Source: Chryseobacterium phosphatilyticum | GTDB lineage: Bacteria; Bacteroidota; Bacteroidia; Flavobacteriales; Weeksellaceae | Direction of reading: 5' to 3' | Assembly: GCF_002899825.2 (NCBI RefSeq) | Contig: NZ_PPED02000001.1 | Coordinates: forward strand, 1,488,001-1,552,000 | DNA: 64,000 bases | Part shown: positions 10,482 to 18,283 of the stretch, one piece after another | How the letters are laid out: each line of letters opens with the position of its first letter | Position numbering within the stretch: position 1 is the stretch's first letter | Made by a program: the position numbers and the translations under genes | Notes under the pieces: model-generated | The model's database searches: none | Told to the model about the DNA's origin: nothing | What the model saw: only the letters and a program-made list of their open reading frames with translations

Positions 10482-10514
10482 AAAAAAGCAGCTATACACG
10501 CTTTGTATAACTGC
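10482..10514 (-). terminator. Terminator of the minus-strand secreted-protein genes
   Basis: The stem GCAGTTATAC / GTATAGCTGC (one mismatch), read on the minus strand, is followed by TTTTTT. It lies 40 bp past the stop of the 10554-11069 gene. Confidence 0.75.
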
Positions 10515-10553
10515 CCTAAAACAAATATTCCGAAAAATGAATGAGCTTAGAGA

Positions 10554-11069
10554 CTATTTCCAGTAATTCCAAACTAAGCCATCAAAAACAGCCAGAGTCT
10601 TACTGGTTGTATCATAACATATCATTCCCGGATAAGGATTTTTCACATTAATATGAGGAGTTGCCACTTTAGGAAGAATCATTGCTTTATCCTGAGATTC
10701 TAAGACCAAAACACCATCAGCAGTGCTGGATGAAGCTCCCATAACCACACCTTTTCCCAGGTCTGCAGAATTATTTGCAACTATCATGCTTGAACTACCT
10801 GCATCAGACAATGGTTTCCATGCATTATTTTCAAATACCTTTACCTTATTGTCTGTAGTATCAAAGACAAATGTACCATTAACAAGTGTTCTCCCCGGAA
10901 GTCCTGAAGTTGCAGGAAGAATCACTCCTTTTGTGTTGCCGGGTATATTATCAAAATCCAGCACAGTACTGTTACCGTCTACAGTTTGTTTCCCTATCGC
11001 AACTTGGGAAAAAAGTACATTAAAGGCTATCAGAGCAACTGCAACGCTTATATTTTTTATATTTCTCAT
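10554..11069 (-). CDS. Secreted hypothetical protein (fibre/stalk-like C-terminal motif)
   Basis: 171 residues with a Sec signal peptide (about 1-22, cleavage after VLFSQ). I do not recognise the family. The mature part consists of short beta-like repeats that mention identical features twice (VILP.. and MILPKV..). It ends in GMICYDTTSKTLAVFDGLVW, a pattern shared with the end of the neighbouring protein (GMLLYDIQDKCVKLFNGTEW). It is co-oriented with the 11088-12127 gene and 18 bp downstream of it, so the two are probably one operon of exported surface or matrix proteins. Confidence 0.75.
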   Translation of the reverse strand: MRNIKNISVAVALIAFNVLFSQVAIGKQTVDGNSTVLDFDNIPGNTKGVILPATSGLPGRTLVNGTFVFDTTDNKVKVFENNAWKPLSDAGSSSMIVANNSADLGKGVVMGASSSTADGVLVLESQDKAMILPKVATPHINVKNPYPGMICYDTTSKTLAVFDGLVWNYWK

Positions 11070-11087
11070 AACTTATTGTTTCCCGGA

Positions 11088-12127
11088 TTAATCATTACAG
11101 CTTCTTTGAACACACTTCCATTCCGTACCATTAAAAAGTTTCACACATTTATCCTGAATATCATAAAGAAGCATTCCTTCTTTCGGATCAATGATAGCAT
11201 CTCCCGATTGTGGCGTCTGGCTAACATGCTGGACTCTTGTGATTACAAATCCTTTATCTTTTGCTTCCATAGCAATGAAACCATTGGGAATATTTTGAGG
11301 CCACGTATTGCTTTTTTGTTGTATCGTAATCCCGAATTTGGCAAAACTATCAGGTGTACCTGCTGTCGCCGGTTTTGTACAAAACCCATCCATATCATCA
11401 ATAATGACCGGTGCATTACCACAACTTGTTTTATCATCTGATAATCCCTGAGGCCATAAAGAAGGACATGTAGTATGTGTGGCATCAGGACCGCAAAAAC
11501 TTGACCCACCAGCACCAAGGCTACTCACAGAACCCATTGCAATGGCCACAATCTGACTGTCATTACTTATGACTGAAGCAGGACCTCCTCCGCTCACATT
11601 GGCAATACAGTACGCTTTACCATTAGCAGGCCCTATATAATTAACTGAAGGGTAAGTCGTTGACTGTTGAGTAAATGTTCCACATATTTCTACAACACTT
11701 CCGACATCCATTTCAATGACAGAAGTTGTCCCTGGAAACGTCCCCATAAAAGTCGGATCACCCTGTGAAACAGACCCTGTTAGTGATAAATATGATTTTT
11801 TTCCAAGTTTGACTTTAGAATTAACCTGAGTTCCAAATGTTCCGATAATAATTGACCCTGTAGATCTAACACTTGCTCCATCTCTGATATCCAATTCACC
11901 ATTCACCTGAATATCAACAGACTGCAATTGACCGGATTGAATAACAAGAGTCGCTCCATTCGGAATACTGATACTACTGCCAGATTTCCATTAAGACAAT
12001 AGGTATTACCTACCAAAATTGGCTGTCCTGTATATGCTATACATTGAGCATTAACTACTCCGTAAAAAACAACAATTAATAAAAAAAATATTTTTCTATT
12101 AATATTAAAAAAAACTAAACTATTCAT
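11088..12127 (-). pseudogene. Secreted beta-rich protein split by a 1-bp frameshift
   Basis: The first frame starts at 12127 with a signal peptide (ending GVVNAQ) and reads CIAYTGQPILVGNTYCLNGN before leaving frame. The second frame, ending at 11088, continues with SGSSISIPNGATLVIQSG and about 290 more residues. Restoring one A in the AAA run (plus-strand TTT at 11985-11987) joins them as CLNG-K-SGSSISIP, giving about 345 residues. The N-terminal half looks like a right-handed beta-helix (short NGELDIRDGA-type turns). The C-terminus shares the G-M-x-x-Y-D...F-N-G-x-x-W motif with the next gene. This could be a true pseudogene, a phase-variable tract or a sequencing error. Confidence 0.75.
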
Positions 12128-12563
12128 ACCGATTTACACCTAATTAACACTTTTTTCACAATTTAATAACGAAAAAAAAGAAATTTACACGCCATTGCGG
12201 GCCTAACACGCAATTAACATACCAAACTCACTTTAATAATAAGTCAAGGGCCCGAATCCAGGCTAAAATTGATGCAGTTGTAGTAATACTATTTTACAGG
12301 GGTAAAATCAAAACAAATACAAAACACTAAAGAACAACAATTTATAAGTCAGAAATCTGAATAAACGATGAAAACTATACATAGCATTTAAAAACAATGA
12401 TATTTTCACTAGCCATGTAAAATTTTTAGATCAAAAAAAATATTATGGATACTGCCTAGCCTGGTCAAAGGATAAAAACCTTTTTTTACCACTTTACATA
12501 AGAATAGATCTTGTATATCATCCCTATTTATAAAGATTAGCATTTAAATTGTAAATTTGCACC
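12128..12563. other. Intergenic region with mnmE promoter
   Basis: 436 bp between divergent genes. The only signal I can support is TAAATTTG at 12552-12559, a flavobacterial -7 box (TAnnTTTG), only 4 bp before the mnmE ATG. The rest is AT-rich with no coding frame. Confidence 0.45.
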
Positions 12564-13949
12564 ATGAATAACGATACCATATGCGCACTGGCTACAGCCA
12601 ATGGAATAGGTGCTTTAGGCATTATCAGAGTTTCAGGAAATGATGCGTTACCCACAGTTCAGAAAAGTTTTCCGGCTAAAAAGCTGGAAAAACAAAAATC
12701 CCATACGATTCATTATGGATATTTTATGGATGGTGAAGAAGCTATTGATGAAGTAATGCTTTCCATTTTCCTGGCACCTAAAAGTTTCACTACAGAAAAC
12801 TCTATAGAAATAGCCTTTCACGGCTCACCGCATATTGGAAAACGTATTCTTGAAACCTTAATCAAAAATGGAGCAAGAATGGCTAAGGCCGGAGAATTTA
12901 CTCTTCGTGCCTTTATCAATGGTAGAATTGACCTTTCCCAGGCAGAAGCAATCGCGGATGTCATTGCTTCTGAAAACGAAGCTTCAAGAAAAGTAGCAAT
13001 CAATCAGCTTAAGGGTGGGATCACCAATGAAATTTCATTATTAAGAACCGATCTTCTGAACTTTGTTTCTCTTATCGAATTGGAGCTGGACTTTGCTGAA
13101 GAAGATGTAGAATTTGCTGACAGAACCGCATTGAATGGGCTTCTTGATAAGATTGAACTAAAATTAGATTCTCTTATCGAAAGTTTTCAATACGGGAATG
13201 CTATTAAAAACGGAACAGCCGTTGCTATCATTGGAAAACCTAATGCCGGTAAATCTACTCTGCTTAATGCCTTATTGAAAGAAGAAAGAGCTATTGTAAG
13301 TAATATTGCTGGTACTACAAGAGATACCATTGAGGAGGTTCTTCATATTAAGGGCCATGCATTTCGTCTGATTGACACAGCGGGTTTGCGTGACACTGTA
13401 GATGAAATTGAGGCAATTGGAGTAAAGAAAGCCAAAGAAAAGGTAGAAAATGCCAACATATTAGTATATCTGGCTGATGCTGCCACCGAAGATTTTTCAG
13501 AAGATATTGAAATGATCCAATCTTTGCTGAGAGAGGATTTAAAATTAATCATCTGTGCAACCAAAATTGACGAAGTTACACCAACGAAATATGAAACTGT
13601 AGAAGACACTTTCAGAAATTCTATCACTCATGAGTTTGATTTCATCAAGATATCAGCCGTAGAGAACCAAAACATTCAGGATCTCAAAAATGAATTATCA
13701 TCGTATGTTGAGCAATTAAAATCTGAAGAAAATAACGTTGTCATTACCAACCAACGTCATTTTGAAGCTTTAAAAAAATCTCTGGATGCCGTAGATAAAG
13801 TAAAAGAAGCCATTTCACTCCGTATTTCTACAGAACTATTGGCTTATGAATTAAGAAATGCCCTGGAACATCTGGGAGAAATTTCAGGTGAAGTGACGAA
13901 TGATGAAGTGTTGGGGAATATTTTCTCGAAATTCTGTATCGGAAAATAA
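12564..13949 (+). CDS. mnmE: tRNA uridine-5-carboxymethylaminomethyl modification GTPase
   Basis: 461 residues, full length for MnmE (TrmE/ThdF). It works with MnmG to make the 5-carboxymethylaminomethyl modification at wobble uridine 34 of certain tRNAs. An N-terminal formyl-THF-binding domain (1-120) is followed by helical segments that flank a Ras-like G domain. The P-loop is GKPNAGKS (224-231), G3 is DTAG (271-274) and G4 is TKID. The conserved C-terminal CIGK (458-461) is present. The final seven codons, SKFCIGK plus stop, are repeated downstream (see the repeat features), which marks this 3' end as an integration target. Confidence 0.98.
   Translation: MNNDTICALATANGIGALGIIRVSGNDALPTVQKSFPAKKLEKQKSHTIHYGYFMDGEEAIDEVMLSIFLAPKSFTTENSIEIAFHGSPHIGKRILETLIKNGARMAKAGEFTLRAFINGRIDLSQAEAIADVIASENEASRKVAINQLKGGITNEISLLRTDLLNFVSLIELELDFAEEDVEFADRTALNGLLDKIELKLDSLIESFQYGNAIKNGTAVAIIGKPNAGKSTLLNALLKEERAIVSNIAGTTRDTIEEVLHIKGHAFRLIDTAGLRDTVDEIEAIGVKKAKEKVENANILVYLADAATEDFSEDIEMIQSLLREDLKLIICATKIDEVTPTKYETVEDTFRNSITHEFDFIKISAVENQNIQDLKNELSSYVEQLKSEENNVVITNQRHFEALKKSLDAVDKVKEAISLRISTELLAYELRNALEHLGEISGEVTNDEVLGNIFSKFCIGK
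13926..13949 (+). repeat. attL-like copy: mnmE 3' end
   Basis: The last 24 bases of mnmE (SKFCIGK and stop). The core 18 bp, TTCTGTATCGGAAAATAA, occupies the same place as the 18-bp attB used by SGI1-type islands at the 3' end of trmE. A 21/24 copy lies at 17908-17931. Confidence 0.75.
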
Positions 13950-13988
13950 TAATTAGCCCATTGTCTCTTGTCCATTGTGTATATAGCT

Positions 13989-14238
13989 GTAAAGTCCTAT
14001 GACATTACTAATATGGAGGGCATTGCAGTTCAGCATTACTGGAAACATCTGATTAGTCTGGACTTTTTAAGACAGCGTTTGGAGATTTCCCTAATCAGTT
14101 TTTTAATTTTGACTATGGGTATTCAGAAGTGTTGTAGCCTGAACTATCAATGAAACGGGTTTACTGCCTGTTCTTGGGATTTTCCATAAAAATAAATACA
14201 ATCCATATTGTTTGGCAGGCGATCTCATGGAACTTTAG
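13989..14238 (+). pseudogene. cas1: Decayed type II (II-C-like) cas1 fragment
   Basis: Three reading frames together spell the C-terminal half of Cas1, the CRISPR adaptation integrase. Frame 1 reads VKSYDITNMEGIAVQHYWKH. Frame 2 continues FGDFPNQFFNF. Frame 3 gives RSVVA, a TGA where Arg is expected, then GLLPVLGIFHKNKYNPYC and LAGDLMEL before a stop. The family pattern is VRSGD..N.E....YW..L, RFG..PN..LN.GYAILR, GLLP.LGIFH.N.YN and CLADD.MEP, so the match is unambiguous despite at least two frameshifts and a nonsense codon. It starts 40 bp after mnmE. No cas9, cas2 or repeat array accompanies it. Confidence 0.88.
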
Positions 14239-14266
14239 TATCTTTATTTCTTTCAACTACCAAACT

Positions 14267-14926
14267 TTACTCAACTTTATTTTCCAGCTCTACGTATATC
14301 CCTGAACCAAACAACGTAAAGTCTGGGTCGTTTTCAAACTGCATGTCGGGATAAAATTTTTTGATTTGTTCTAAACTCAATAGATGAAATTTTTCAATGC
14401 TATAACTTTTTACTTTTTTATTCAGGGGTTTGAGAAAGGTATTGATCTTCAGAGTAATTGGGGCTGATAGTAAAAACTGTTGCAGGGTGGGATAATCTAC
14501 CGCAACTTTTCCGTATCTCGCTTCGTATGCTTGGGACAGCTCGCGGTTTAAATCGGGATAATACAAAGGTTGCTTAAAGATCAAACTTTCAAGTTTAGAA
14601 AGGTCAAAATCTGAATTAATTTTTGTGAAAGCACCGTTTACACTGTCAAGCAAAACTGCAAAATCTATCTGTTTATGATGCTCCGATGAAAACATTACCG
14701 TACTGTCCGCCTTGCGTTCATATACGTCAAACTTTAAATCCGAGGTGTCTTCTGTCACCCAATAATACTTATATACTTTTGAGTAAGTCTCTTCTGTATA
14801 ACCTGTACGTTCCATTATTTCTTTTTTTAATGTCGGACGGTTGACCTTTGTTTTTGATTTTTCGGTACAGGAGATAAGAAAAATCATTGCAAAACAAATT
14901 GTCAGGGTAGATTTTAGATGTTCCAT
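14267..14926 (-). CDS. Hypothetical lipoprotein
   Basis: About 219 residues from the ATG at 14926. A longer frame to 15043 exists, but only this start gives a lipoprotein signal (LTICFAMIFLISC, Cys about 20). The rest is a soluble, charged alpha/beta protein I cannot assign to a family. Features visible are a Lys/Glu-rich N-terminal linker and a C-terminal FYPDMQFENDPDFTLFGSG stretch. It is the most downstream of three lipoprotein genes in the mnmE island, all on the minus strand. Confidence 0.65.
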   Translation of the reverse strand: MEHLKSTLTICFAMIFLISCTEKSKTKVNRPTLKKEIMERTGYTEETYSKVYKYYWVTEDTSDLKFDVYERKADSTVMFSSEHHKQIDFAVLLDSVNGAFTKINSDFDLSKLESLIFKQPLYYPDLNRELSQAYEARYGKVAVDYPTLQQFLLSAPITLKINTFLKPLNKKVKSYSIEKFHLLSLEQIKKFYPDMQFENDPDFTLFGSGIYVELENKVE

Positions 14927-15052
14927 CGTTATAGATTTAAATTCATTATTCTTTTTGAAATTTATTTTCTTCGCTTGGACTTTTAATTTTGCTGTGATTG
15001 CTCTTGGTTCTGTTATTGAAACCTTTCTTGAGACTTCCGTCATTTATTCACC

Positions 15053-15658
15053 TTATTTTTTAGGGCACATCATATTGAAATGATCTAAAATCGTATTGTA
15101 ATTAGTATTATTCTCCATTCTGGTTGTTTTCTTCACATAGAGGAAATTGGAGTTTAAGAAGTCCTTACCGTTTCTGTCAACAGAGGTACTCGGGTAATAA
15201 AACAGCCAAGCATCCAGAGACGATATTTCCCAAAAATAAGCTACTCCATTTGAATCCTTTCTTGTTTCGTACGTTGGGTATTTCATTTTAAAATATTCAA
15301 GTAATTGCTGTATTTCGTCTTGTTTTACTGTATTATATCGGAAGCCTAAATATTGCTTAGCTATTCTATCATCCACATACACTTGTATTCTATTAAAATC
15401 TGCTACAGGACTATTTGGATATTTGTAGGTAGAAAGCTTGATATCGCCAATTTTAAACCCATCCAATTGATCTGTTTTATAGGTGTAAATTCCATAAATC
15501 GGATCTTGAAATTCTTCCAATTTTTGTGAGTTAATTAACTCAGCAATGGATTGACCAAAAGTCAAAGTAATCAGATCATTTTTATCTGTGCTACAGGAAG
15601 TTATTCCGATAAGGAAAAATAAAGAGAGAATTTGTACTATAATGAATGATTTACTCAT
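15053..15658 (-). CDS. Hypothetical lipoprotein
   Basis: 201 residues from the ATG at 15658, chosen because it directly precedes an SPII signal (LSLFFLIGITSCSTDKN). The mature domain ends with an aromatic-rich segment (AWLFYYPSTSVD) and NMMCPKK. I do not recognise the family. It lies 126 bp upstream of the next lipoprotein gene in the same orientation, within the region bounded by mnmE 3'-end repeats, so it is likely island cargo. Confidence 0.62.
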   Translation of the reverse strand: MSKSFIIVQILSLFFLIGITSCSTDKNDLITLTFGQSIAELINSQKLEEFQDPIYGIYTYKTDQLDGFKIGDIKLSTYKYPNSPVADFNRIQVYVDDRIAKQYLGFRYNTVKQDEIQQLLEYFKMKYPTYETRKDSNGVAYFWEISSLDAWLFYYPSTSVDRNGKDFLNSNFLYVKKTTRMENNTNYNTILDHFNMMCPKK

Positions 15659-15711
15659 ACTCAATAATTTAAGATTATTGTAGATTGGATTATCCAGGTA
15701 TTTCAAAAAAT

Positions 15712-15913
15712 CTAGCTAGCTAAACCCGCATACTTATGTTTTCGGTATTCCAGATATTCACCATAGTATCCGAAAGCACCTCCCTGAAGCCGTGAAGTAA
15801 GCAAAGGTGTTTCCAGTGAACTGATGGCATCTACATATATGCTCTCTTAATTTTACCTTTTGCAAACTCTCAACTTTTTCTGTCTTATGCGTATGATCTT
15901 GGAATTCTTCCAC
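15712..15913 (-). pseudogene. Remnant of an unidentified gene 3' end
   Basis: Read on the minus strand, the segment gives VEEFQDHTHKTEKVESLQKV and then, after a frameshift, ISSLETPLLTSRLQGGAFGY and YGEYLEYRKHKYAGLAS before a stop. The composition and continuity look like real protein, but there is no start and no recognisable family. It is probably debris of a former island gene. Confidence 0.4.
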
Positions 15914-16009
15914 CTTTTATACATTGATCAGTGCGGAAACTGATTGATTAAAATGCACAATGCCTATTTTTTAGCCATGCTATCTTGATCGATTTGCAAA
16001 AAAAGTTCT

Positions 16010-17014
16010 CTACCAGATCTCAAACGTATCTTTTCCTTTGGGAATATAAAGCAATATTTTCAGAAATCTCACACGAACCCCACCTTCTTTGGCATTGTAT
16101 TTCCCCCAAATGGAAGATTTCCCCTGCAATCTGATATCCTTCGAGGCATGTTCCAGACCTACCAGCTTTCCATCGCCATATATTTTCATAGTATAGTTCT
16201 CCAAAGGCTCCAATTTAAAAGATGGTGTCTCAAAGTAAAATAAATCTTCATTTCCAGTTTCTTTTAGGTACTCATCGGTATAATATTCTGATTTAATTTG
16301 CCGGCAGTCACTATTAAATACCAATGAAAAGTATTGGTCTTTGTTTTTTTCGGAGATTATCTTTCTAAAAAAATTATATGCTTCAACTGTTTTCTTTTCC
16401 AACAGCTCCTTGTCCATACTTTTTAGATCTACAGCTGTTTCGAGAGTTGGGGATTGTTCATAAGGTACTGTGGCGTTAAACTCAACAGTATATTCATAAT
16501 AGGGTAATCCAGCCCCAATGAATGTTTTTCCATCCTCTTTTTTTAAATTCGTATGTTCGAAAACTTGTACTCGCTTATCAAAACTAGTCAAGCTATCCGC
16601 ATTATCTCTCGAATAGAGCGTCAATTTAAATCGCGTATAAGGTGTCAGCTCCTTAAATCCCTCGCCATATTCGCGCTTTGTCTGCGGATATAGCCGGTAT
16701 GTAATTTTCTGTTTTCCGGACTTAGCAATATAGTTATTTAATGTAACCTGAGACATGATCCCACCATCCTTAAAATACTGGAATGCGGGTATATCATTGA
16801 CCAAAATATCGAAAAAGCATTGTTCATGGTCTATATAGATATAATATAAGGGTTCTTTTTTATAATGCTTGATCTGCTTTTGTTGGACAGAAAGCGCATT
16901 ACCCGCTGTAATTGTAGTAGGATTTGAGTCGGTGATTGGCGCTTTATTCATTTTATCATTTGTATTTTGACATGACATAGTCACAAATAGAAATAGTAAT
17001 AATAAATTCTTCAT
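16010..17014 (-). CDS. Hypothetical lipoprotein
   Basis: 334 residues with a short lipoprotein signal (MKNLLLLFLFVTMSC, Cys 15). The mature part seems to have two beta-rich halves. The first (about 50-175) is followed by a helical linker (ELLEKKTVEAYNFFRKIISE) and a second half with YTMKIYGDGKLVGLEH. No known domain is recognised. It is the first and longest of the three lipoprotein genes in the mnmE 3' island, and nothing suggests a pathway. Confidence 0.65.
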   Translation of the reverse strand: MKNLLLLFLFVTMSCQNTNDKMNKAPITDSNPTTITAGNALSVQQKQIKHYKKEPLYYIYIDHEQCFFDILVNDIPAFQYFKDGGIMSQVTLNNYIAKSGKQKITYRLYPQTKREYGEGFKELTPYTRFKLTLYSRDNADSLTSFDKRVQVFEHTNLKKEDGKTFIGAGLPYYEYTVEFNATVPYEQSPTLETAVDLKSMDKELLEKKTVEAYNFFRKIISEKNKDQYFSLVFNSDCRQIKSEYYTDEYLKETGNEDLFYFETPSFKLEPLENYTMKIYGDGKLVGLEHASKDIRLQGKSSIWGKYNAKEGGVRVRFLKILLYIPKGKDTFEIW

Positions 17015-17907
17015 CTTACAGAAATTAGGGGTTTGACATATTAAAGGTGTGGACTAAATTCAGTATTTATCAGATTCGCCTTACTGCTTTTTTCATCCCA
17101 AGAGTCATCATTTCCTCTATGGATTTGCAACTACCTCTTGAATTTTTTTGTTGATATTTCTTTTTCCTTGGTAAGATTCCTTTATTCTTTGAACATAACC
17201 TAATTGCCAGTTCGGGATTAGAATTATTTCCAAACAGGAACAAAACCATTCTTTTCAAATAACAGTCAGTAAATTAGAGGGTTTGCACTTAGGATTTACT
17301 TTTGTGACTGCCTTGATATGGGGCATATAGAATTCATTTTGGGAATTGAATTCTTCCTCTCAGCTTATCGGCAGCATCTTAGATAGATTGGATTTTTCAT
17401 AAGTTTTTTTGATTGAATGTTACAATATATACTATTTAAAATTCACACACAAATGAACTATTTACAAATTTAAAAATTGTCGTAGTTCTACGATTTCCTG
17501 CCATAAATATATAAAATAAGCCATTTTTTGCCTTATGCAAAACCATAAACGAAAGTTTGGTTAGAATTGCTTGTTTGAAGAATATTTATAACTGTGTGAC
17601 AGTTATTTTTAGTTGGAAAATATCAAACCCTACTTACACTTGTTGTTAATAAATACCTAATTAACAATGTTATTTAGGTTCTGTCAAACATTTCATCATA
17701 CAAAATTAAATGCCTTATTTAATTACCAAGGATGAAAAAAAACAATATTAAATTATGCTCGAAAATCAATAACCATTTTGAATTTTATTCGGTTTAGCAT
17801 AACAATATAACTACCTATTGTACAGATTATTACAGTTAAAATCATTCTGTAACCCAGTTGTCTCCCGGTATTTTTAACACACCGATAAACAACAGGTTGT
17901 TTTGAAC
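17015..17907. other. Noncoding island DNA with palindrome
   Basis: About 890 bp with no supported gene. A 62-codon minus frame at 17070-17258 is Lys/Arg-rich without a plausible start context. A perfect palindrome TCGTAG-tt-CTACGA occurs at 17480-17493. A short minus-strand segment near 17350-17390 spells DAADKLRGRI, reminiscent of the N-terminus of type I methylase HsdM, but it is too short to call. No integrase remnant was found. Confidence 0.4.
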
Positions 17908-17931
17908 TCTAAGTTTTGTATCGGAAAATAA
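17908..17931 (+). repeat. attR-like copy of the mnmE 3' end
   Basis: TCT AAG TTT TGT ATC GGA AAA TAA encodes SKFCIGK plus stop, identical to the end of MnmE. It differs from 13926-13949 at only three positions, all third codon positions (21/24). Such a synonymous-only difference is expected if this copy came from another mnmE gene through site-specific integration. Confidence 0.72.
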
Positions 17932-18229
17932 CAACAATAATTGAGGCGGGCGGGCATATGGGTCTTATCATAAAACTACCCTCAGTGACAGTTACTCCGA
18001 AACCGAACCCTCAAATATCCGGAAAAATCACCCTTGAAAACAGCAATTATCCGTTGGTAAAATGGTTCCACGGTCATTCAAGGATTACAACCATCTATAA
18101 ATCAATGAATTTTATTTCTGTGTACAAAGATATACTGAAGTGTTGCTAAAATTTACATGAAGAATGGTTATAATTTCCAAAATGGATATTAACACGCTAT
18201 ACCTATCCATAAACAGGAAGTAGCATAGT

Positions 18230-18247
18230 TTTTGTATCGGGAATTAG
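18230..18247 (+). repeat. Second, more diverged mnmE 3'-end copy
   Basis: TTTTGTATCGGGAATTAG reads FCIGN plus stop in the same orientation. It matches the 17914-17931 copy at 15/18 positions and mnmE at 14/18. It sits 316 bp beyond the previous copy and 37 bp before the lectin gene. It may mark an older tandem integration. Confidence 0.45.
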
Positions 18248-18283
18248 CAGAAGTAAAATTAACAGTTAAAATATAAATTACAT

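Larger units (their letters stand above)
9607..10553. other. 947-bp noncoding gap between convergent genes
   Basis: No convincing gene is seen, although both flanking genes end here. Near 9907-9942 the motif TCGTATGT occurs twice between ATGACAT and ATGTCAT arms. Three hairpins lie at 10337-10372, 10386-10424 and 10482-10514. A 27-codon frame at 10115-10198 (MTTQMMGKEKREIIF...) has no clear ribosome site and is not called. The two plus-strand terminators far from any plus-strand gene suggest an unannotated small RNA or peptide transcript around 9950-10420. Confidence 0.4.

Noticed and set aside
14238..14266. Short text AGTATCTTTATTTC after the cas1 remnant, similar to parts of flavobacterial CRISPR repeats
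   Set aside because: Single copy, no spacer-repeat pattern; no array can be supported.
17070..17258. 62-codon minus-strand frame
   Set aside because: Lys/Arg-rich with no start context and no similarity; within degenerate island DNA.
17330..17400. DAADKLRGRI-like text on the minus strand, resembling the HsdM N-terminus
   Set aside because: Only about ten residues match, and continuation requires frameshifts; too short to call a methylase remnant.
17916..18149. 77-codon plus frame starting inside the att-like repeat
   Set aside because: Begins out of frame with the FCIGK codons, has no ribosome site and no family resemblance.
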